Shown in pieces: positions 57,630 through 64,000 of a DNA stretch of 64,000 nt. Numbering within the stretch: position 1 is the stretch's first letter; the number at the start of each line of letters is the position of its first letter. The notes under the pieces are model-generated. The model did no database searches, was not told the origin of the DNA, and worked only from the letters and a program-made list of their open reading frames with translations. The DNA lies in assembly GCA_965649825.1 (NCBI GenBank), contig OZ287711.1, positions 416,781 to 480,780 of the forward strand, in the 5' to 3' direction. Position numbers and translations under genes: made by a program. The DNA is from Penicillus capitatus (lineage: Eukaryota; Chlorophyta).

Positions 57630-57733
57630 ACTTTCACATAGAGACATAAAGATCTTCAGGGGTTATAAATACGGCTATGGTAGATTGTCGATAAAACGAC
57701 TCTGTCTCGTTCCGTTTGCAGAGACCGATCTAA
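57630..57733 (+). pseudogene. 3' remnant of a third AIG1-like GTPase
   Basis: Matches the last ~90 bp of GTPase copy 2 (the YEYGPWEIVDDE region) with several changes that destroy the frame. It is followed by a spacer homologous to 43830-45248. The 5' part of this gene is gone, apparently replaced by the retrotransposon-containing sequence. Confidence 0.75.
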
Positions 57734-58811
57734 TCTTGTCTATTATTGATTAGGCGCCGCTGCTGATGATCGATGTCGTTGTTTGTTTTGCTTCTTCTGA
57801 TGACGAGTCGAAGAAAGGCTGTACCATTTCTGTGCTGCGCTCGGGTGAACGTTTCTTTGTTCGGAATGCGTGTTTTCATCGACGACAAGAAATCGATGGC
57901 CGTCGTGCAGGTCTTCTCTAAGTGTTTGTACGAAGCAAGAGACTTGTTATTAAGGAGAGGAAGACTGTCCAGCTCTTAACGGATCTCAGCTCGGCATTTT
58001 CTTGCACTGATCCGTTTGTTACTTGTCTCTTGGTTGCCGACAAGTCACATCTTTGCTGTTGTAAGTCAAGGTTTTTTAGGGACATAGGAAAGGGTTAGAG
58101 CGAGCGTCTGTTTCCGCAAGAGACGCCCGTTAGAGACAAGCGATTACGTACACACTGGCTTTAGAGGGCCGTACGATCACACTTGGCGTCAATCAAGAAT
58201 CCGAGATGACATTCGCGTCGTCGCATGTTACGAAGTGAACGTGCTTCGAGTGGCAAAATCGAGAGAAAAAAGGGCGAACTGCAAATCCGAGCAACCTGAC
58301 AGAGATGCAGAGATTGATAAACATCCGAGGTATTCTGAACAATGCTTGCTGTTATCACAGACGCTTTGACGTCTGCTTCCACCTGATCTAAAACGTGTTT
58401 GCCTCACACATCCTTCGTGTGCAACAGGGCGGCACAGCTAATCATTTAGCTGTCTTCTTTTGTCTTCGTAGTCATCAACGATCTGCTGTGAATCTACAAG
58501 AGATCGATCAACGTGAGCCAATTGATGAGTAAACAAACAGTAAGTGAAGGAGGTGGCAGCGGCGAGCCCTTGATAACCATATGATCGCTCTTTATAAGAA
58601 CGCCGAGGATGCGTAACACTTGGAGTTTCACTCAACGACCATCGGCACCAAAAATTCTGATGACTTGAGATTTAAAGACGAACTCGAAGGAGTTTCCAGT
58701 CTGACTGACCACTCGCGTTTTGTTGCAAGACTGCGGCGTTTATGACCAAACGGAGGGTCCTTCGAGGAGTCTCGGCAGACTGACCAGTTGGAGGATTGAC
58801 TTCCGGGTCAC

Positions 58812-58826
58812 ACTCTCCCGAGCGTC
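58812..58826 (+). repeat. 15-bp target-site duplication, left copy
   Basis: actctcccgagcgtc, repeated exactly at 60504-60518. The paralogous empty site at 44891-44905 has it once, with one change. Confidence 0.9.
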
Positions 58827-60503
58827 ATTTTTTCCTCGTACGACACTTTCGTTCCGCCGCTTCGAAAACCCTTGCAGAACGACGGTGCCCGCACGCGTGA
58901 CAACGAACTATGCAGCCTTCTGGCTCCCAGTCTGGAGGTCCTGACACCGCCCCCGACCCAGTGCGCACGGCGGTTGCTCAGGACGCAAACACGGTCCGAT
59001 ACCGGCGCGACCTGCGCCGGTCGCCGGAGGTTCTGGAGAACATGAGCAAGGCTGAGCTCATACTCGTGAACACCGCAGTCCGGGCGTGCCCCACAAAAGA
59101 CGCTGCTTCCATGGACTCCACACAGCTCATCCTGAGAATCCGAGCTTGTTTGGAAGCCCACGAGAGGCGAGACGCCGTGCAGCTCCGACTAGTCCGCCGC
59201 CACGAAAGCACCCGAGACTCGCTCCTATTTGCCCCAGAAGGTCCCTTCTATGATCCGCACGCTAAGTCTTCCTGCCTCTCACAGATCTGCCGGTACAAAG
59301 AAACAGTTACCCCGTCAGATCTCTTGGAAGCACTCGCCCAAGACCTCGACAATTCGCAAGCTCATCTGGCATGCGCCATAGGAACCGTTCTACCCGAAAA
59401 CCGAGAAACGCTTCTGGGAACCGCCACTCGTCTTGAGGAGATAGGAAACTGTCTCAAATTTCACAAGTCCATGGTCTCGTTCACACCAGCACCCCCCACT
59501 TCCAATGGTCCACGTTACATCACCTTCTGCGGCCGGCACAGCTCGAGAAGACACCCGCTCGTACCGCGACGCCGCCCGTCAGTCCTTGCCCTCAGAGCAG
59601 CCCCTGACCACGACCCTCGCCCAGCGTCAACGAACCACCCAGGCACGAGAGATCCGGATGCAAACCAATGCAATCAAGGCCCAGATCCGCTGTGACGAAC
59701 GCAGTTTCCAGCTCTGCCCAGTAACCCTAAAAGGAGAGCGCCCGTCCTTTCGCCAGCTTGGCATCAGTCTGGAACGAACGCTGAAGATCCAGAACCTGAA
59801 GGAATATGTCGAAGACATCCGGGCAGATCACGGCGGAAGATACTACGTGCAGATTCGGGCAGAACTGATTCAGAAATTCGAACAGGTTCTCGACCGTTGC
59901 CTGGAATGCGCCGGTGTCGGATGGGACCTGGAGCTGGACGACATCGGGACCTTCACAGTCAACAATTCGTACGTCTCGCCCACCAAAGACAAGATTCCGG
60001 TGGTCATTGGCAACGTTGACACAGATATTGACCCCGAAGCAGCTTTCGAAGCTATCGAACACAGAATGCATCCCGATGGAACCTCACAGCTACCGACCTA
60101 CAAGAATCGCACCTCGCGGCCCCGCACCGGTTGAATCGCAGGAAACGTGATCCCTCAGGACAGCCTCTTCCCGACTGGCTGCCAAGCAAGACCTGAAAGT
60201 CTTCATATCGAAGACACTCTACGAGAAGCTCCATGAAGAGAGCAAGACTCCGTACGCGACACTGGATTACATGGTCCTCCCGATACGCCCATTCGTTCGT
60301 ATCACTAGCGCGCCTCGTGGAAACACTGGATAGCACGCTGAGCAACCGGTTTATCTATCACCTCCACCGTACACGAGATCATGATCTTCCCTTCCCTGCC
60401 TAGTCACCTCCGTCCTGAGCCTTTGATCGTTGGTCTTGTCACTGAAACAGCTGCGCCTTTGATGTTTAACTTAAAAAGGGCTGTAAGCACGACCAACTTT
60501 ATT
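58827..60503 (+). mobile_element. 1,677-bp insertion of unknown type with a gag/ORF1-like reading frame
   Basis: Inserted into the duplicated spacer with a perfect 15-bp target-site duplication. No terminal inverted repeats, no LTRs and no poly(A) on the coding strand; read on the minus strand it ends in an A-rich gaggaaaaaat. It carries one long coding region broken by a +1 shift (58910-60134). The long TSD argues for target-primed retrotransposition (LINE-like, SINE-like or a retrocopied gene) rather than a typical DNA transposon. Confidence 0.8.
58910..60134 (+). pseudogene. ORF of the insertion, two overlapping frames
   Basis: Unrecognised protein of about 400 residues. The first frame (58910-59695) opens with ATG and is polar and helical, with the segments VLENMSKAELILVNT and LLEALAQDLDNSQAHLACAI. 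Near a C6 run (59492-59497) the coding character passes to the +1 frame (from about 59498 to 60134), which has a Gln/Thr-rich stretch, then LERTLKIQNLKEYVEDIRAD and VGWDLELDDIGTFTVNN. No reverse transcriptase, endonuclease, transposase or zinc finger is visible. It could be a gag/ORF1-like nucleic-acid binding protein or a retrocopied host gene. Confidence 0.45.
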
Positions 60504-60518
60504 ACTCTCCCGAGCGTC
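60504..60518 (+). repeat. 15-bp target-site duplication, right copy
   Basis: Identical to 58812-58826. Homology to unit 1 resumes directly after it. Confidence 0.9.
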
Positions 60519-60863
60519 TCTCTCTACGCATACAGCGTACCTCTACAATCCGCATGCGCTTCTCAGACAATGCTTGCCGATGTGTCGAAGCTGATGCGCT
60601 AGACGGCGGTCCTGCACACAAGACAACGCAGGTTACCGGCGAGGCCATCTATCGCCGGAAGATGGCGAATCTCTGCGCATTGGTGTCGCATACGCAGCAG
60701 TACTTGACATCCGACGCTTGACGTTTTAATCGAAGCGATGAGTCGAATCTTCATCTGCTGCAGAAACTACGCGTAACTCCACCGAACGCGTTACGCACCG
60801 AGGTCGGTTCGCTGTTCGTTTTCCTTACGTCAAAAGATCTCTGGTGCTTCGCAGACTCCAGTC

Positions 60864-63800
60864 ATGTCCACCAGCGAGATACAGGCTGAACCCAGTATCG
60901 GCAGCGCGGATGGCCATGAAGACGGTAGCGGCGCCGAACTGCCGCCGGAAAGACAAGGCCACAACACTTCGGACGAGAAGAAGCTGAGGGCTCTCATTCG
61001 ACAGAAGAGCGTCGACTGCACGACATCTCTCGTGCGAGTATATAATGGTTCGCCGGCGGGCGAAACGGAAAAACTCCTTCAGCAATGTCTTCGTATCTAC
61101 GGCGAGACGAAAGAGAAGCACGTTAACGCCGACAACGTCATGGAATTCGTAGAGCTTTGCAAGATGAAGCCAAGGACGGAAGACGACAACGAGCTGCTCC
61201 GCGAGGTGGTCTTCTTTCTTAGTGACTTAATTCCCAGCGATAAATTCGCTGACGAAAGAGTCGCAAAGGCGCTGCACAGGTCGTTGCTCTGGACAGCTCC
61301 AGCAATTTTCCAGCAACAGCTTGCAAAACTCGTAGCACTGGCGATTAAGCTTACGACCAGCTTACATCCGACGCCAAGGCTGACGATTACAAACTTTCTT
61401 CAACACGAGGCCATATTCTTGGCGCTTCATGAAGTTTTCGTCCTCATACAAAGGACAACGGGCGAGAAGGTGGCGATGGAAGAGAAGAAGAGTTTCCAGT
61501 CAGGCCTCAGGACGAAGCGCTCGTCGATGGGAGGCTCATGCAGGTATTATCCCGTCCAGTACTACTTCAGACTCATCGAACAGAGCATTCAGCGACTGGA
61601 GCTCGATGAAGAGACTTCTCCGATTTTGAAAGCCGTCCATTGCTTGTATATCACCAGCTGCGTGTTCCTGCATATCTCCTACGTAATGAAACAAATAGTA
61701 AAACTCAATATCAATCCGAGCCAACTGAGAGCACTGCCTGGCATTCTGCAAGAGTTGGTGGCCGGTATAGACGTTGCAGAACGACAGTGGTACGATCTAC
61801 TTCAGGAACTCTGTGTCGCGGGCAGGAAGGCAGTGGACGATCACCGGATGCTTGAGATTTTCGAGGAGAGCTACAAGACCGTGGAAGAATCTGTCTGGAA
61901 GATGCGACTCAATGAAGACAGCAGGGCGTTACTGTTTGGGCTCATGCAGGAGCTCCGTCATCTCGCTTTAGCTCGAGGATCTGCCGAAGTTCGAGCTTCA
62001 GGATCATCTAAGCTCTTTTCCTTGGCGGTTGCCGTTTCGCAAGGCTCGTGGATCAACGACAAACAGATCGTGGAAGCGCTGCTCTGTTGTCTTCATGCCG
62101 TCCATTCGAGAGGCAACGATGCGGCGTCGGCGATGAGATCCTCACAGCAACTGATCGACGCCGTCAAGTCGGGGGCAGTGAAGAAAGCCGTAGAACAATG
62201 GATGGGCGACAAGCCGCTTGACGAGAAGCTCCGCGAGCCGGTCTATGCGTCTTCGGAACCCGCTGGCGATCTCTTCGCTGCGATCGGTCGAGAGTTCAAT
62301 CACATACCATTGCAAGAAGCACGAGCAAACGTCGAACTGTTGAAGAGTCGGTACCGAAGGGACGCCTTCGCCACAGTAAGGTTTTTCACTTTTATAGTAT
62401 TTAGTGTTTACCGAGAGCTTGTGTATTGAAGGTCCCTTCTCTGTTCGACGATCAGTTACGCCTGCACGTGAAGGAAATGGAGCATCACATTGTTTTCTAC
62501 CAGATCCTGGAGGATGAGAAGGAACCATCGAAACGAACAGGCCCGCGTAAGAGCAAGGACGACCAGACCACTGGACGAAGAGTTGCAAACTCGATTGCGC
62601 TGGAGGATCTGTTCAAGAAGAGAGTCGTGAAGGAGGATCGTCCTGCGCAGGATATCCGAACGATTTTGTTTCACGGGAAGCCTGGATCAGGGAAGACATG
62701 CATCGGCAAGTATATCGGGTATATGTGGGCAGGGGGTCAGTTGTTCCAGGAATTCGACGCTGTATACGTCCTGCCTGCAAGAGAGCTCAACAATAAAGAA
62801 GATATCGAAGACGCGTCCAACGAGTTTCTGGCGTTTGTTCTCAGACAGTGTTTCCCCACGGTACGTGCGTCCGATAAAGGGCTGCGCGCTCAAGTGGACG
62901 AGCATCTGGATTACCAGACGACGCTACTTGTCATCGACGGCTGGGATGAAGTGGACGAGAAGGCCGAAGCCATTCTGAACGAAGCAAAGCGCAAGCAATG
63001 CAAAGTCCTCTGGCTGACGCGTCCATACAACCTTCGATCAATGCGCGAACTCACCGATCTCGAAGTGGAGTGCCTGGGATTCAGTGACGAGCAGGTCGAC
63101 AGGTATGTGAAGAAAGAGATGGTTACCAGACACGAGAAAACGGACGCAGAGGCTCAAGGTCTTATGGATGCTCTGAGAGGAACGGCTTCGCTGTGGGAAG
63201 TGGCGCACATCCCAGTGATGACCTACATCCTGTGCTTCCTCTGGGTAGAGGGGGTGAGCCTCAGTCAGCGGAGTCCGGCTGCAATGTATTTCGATATGGT
63301 GAACCACATCTGGGATCTCTTCATAGAGAAGGTGGAGTACCGCAAGGAGAATCCCACTCGTGAAGAGGTCTTTGCGGCTCTTGAGGTCATTGCGTTCGAG
63401 GCGCTGCGCAAAGACCACATCCTTATTGGATTGAGCTTCGTCAACGAACGAGTGTCTTCTCTAAAAGTCAGACAGGTGTTAAGACAGAGTGGATTCCTAC
63501 TGTTCAAAAAGGAAGACGTCGACTACCAATTTCCACATCTGACTTTCCAGGAGTACTTTGCCGAGAGGTGGGTGGCGAAAAGCTTAAAGAATCTCGATTC
63601 ACCAAACGGCGAGACAGCCGTCAACTGTTTGCGAGAAGAGAAGTACCTGAACCGATATCGGAGAACGCTGCAGTTCCTGGCACAGCACATGGCAGAGGCA
63701 GAACAAGGTGACCTCCCCGAGCTGCTGTCATTCTTTGACGACGGACCGATTGAGATCATCGGTCTGCGGCATCTTCTCTTAAAACTGTACATCATCGAAG

Positions 63801-64000
63801 CTTGGCTGATGGGGACAGAAAACGAATCGAAGATCAAAAACTGCTGTAAGTACGAAGCTGTCGCTTCGCTCATCAAGGCTGCCGTTTCGCTGATCAGAGA
63901 CACAGATGTGAACCATGGAGTATTTAGCGAGATTCTGGGACACATGCTTCAGCAATGTCCCTTACTGTTCTCCGCTGTTCCCGAGATCCTCGATCAGCTG
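60864..64000 (+). CDS. NACHT-HEAT STAND NTPase, NLR-like (copy 2), 3' end outside the window
   Basis: Exon 1 60864-62375 (504 codons), 56-nt intron 62376-62431, exon 2 from 62432 open to the window end (523 codons). Same N-terminal domain as copy 1 with many substitutions but only in-frame length changes. Walker A is GKPGSGKT (Met to Lys compared with copy 1), Walker B IDGWDEVDE, winged-helix end HLTFQEYFAERW. The stretch from about 63530 to 63760 is nearly identical to copy 1, while the N-terminal half is more diverged, suggesting gene conversion or different constraint along the gene. HEAT repeats would follow beyond 64000. Same proposed role as copy 1. Confidence 0.88.

Larger units (their letters stand above)
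57734..60863. repeat. GTPase-NLR spacer, unit 2 of the segmental duplication (with insertion)
   Basis: Homologous to 43830-45248. Interrupted at 58826/58827 by the 1,677-bp insertion listed separately; homology resumes at 60504. Confidence 0.85.

Overview
This window is nuclear DNA of a photosynthetic eukaryote, most probably a green-lineage alga. The evidence is a plant/green-algal type SnRK2 kinase, a HAT/TPR protein of the chloroplast mRNA-stabilising HCF107/MBB1 family, a complete cytosolic ribosomal protein S4 gene, a PLAC8 protein and microsomal P450s. Genes are split by very short, uniform GT-AG introns: I could place 33, of 42 to 63 nt, most near 50 nt. The species cannot be named from the sequence.

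Layout. 1-12 kb: sparse, with small putative membrane proteins, P450-1 (2.9-4.5 kb), a PLAC8 protein (5.1 kb), a decayed F-box/LRR gene (7.2 kb) and an intact one (9.9-11.6 kb). 12.7-21.4 kb: a GC-rich, tightly packed housekeeping island: P450-2 (inverted paralogue carrying a 4-bp frameshift), SnRK2, a C-truncated Nup155-like nucleoporin, the MBB1/HCF107-like protein and RPS4, separated by only 144-209 bp. 22-42 kb: an accessory region with four more F-box/LRR genes of one family (all with one intron at the same place), a coiled-coil gene, an AIG1-like GTPase, several small secreted or single-pass membrane proteins and a secreted ankyrin-repeat protein, plus a 22-bp minisatellite. 42.7-64 kb: a tandemly duplicated module made of an AIG1-like GTPase followed about 1.4 kb later by a large NACHT-HEAT (STAND/NLR-like) protein. 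In copy 1 the GTPase has an in-frame stop and the NLR is intact (1,641 aa). In copy 2 only the last codons of the GTPase remain, the spacer carries a 1,677-bp insertion with a perfect 15-bp target-site duplication, and the NLR runs off the window end. A decayed Ty3/gypsy-type retrotransposon (minus strand) sits between the two modules.

How it fits together. The GC-rich island holds core functions (translation, nuclear pore, plastid RNA, kinase signalling). The rest looks like a fast-evolving recognition/degradation neighbourhood: LRR-bearing F-box proteins (probable E3 ligase adaptors), STAND NTPases with HEAT sensor repeats, GTPases with a hydrophobic hairpin, and secreted or membrane receptors. 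The paired GTPase-NACHT/HEAT module, with its unassigned ~500-residue N-terminal domain, is the best candidate for an undescribed system. Its immune role is inference from domain architecture only.
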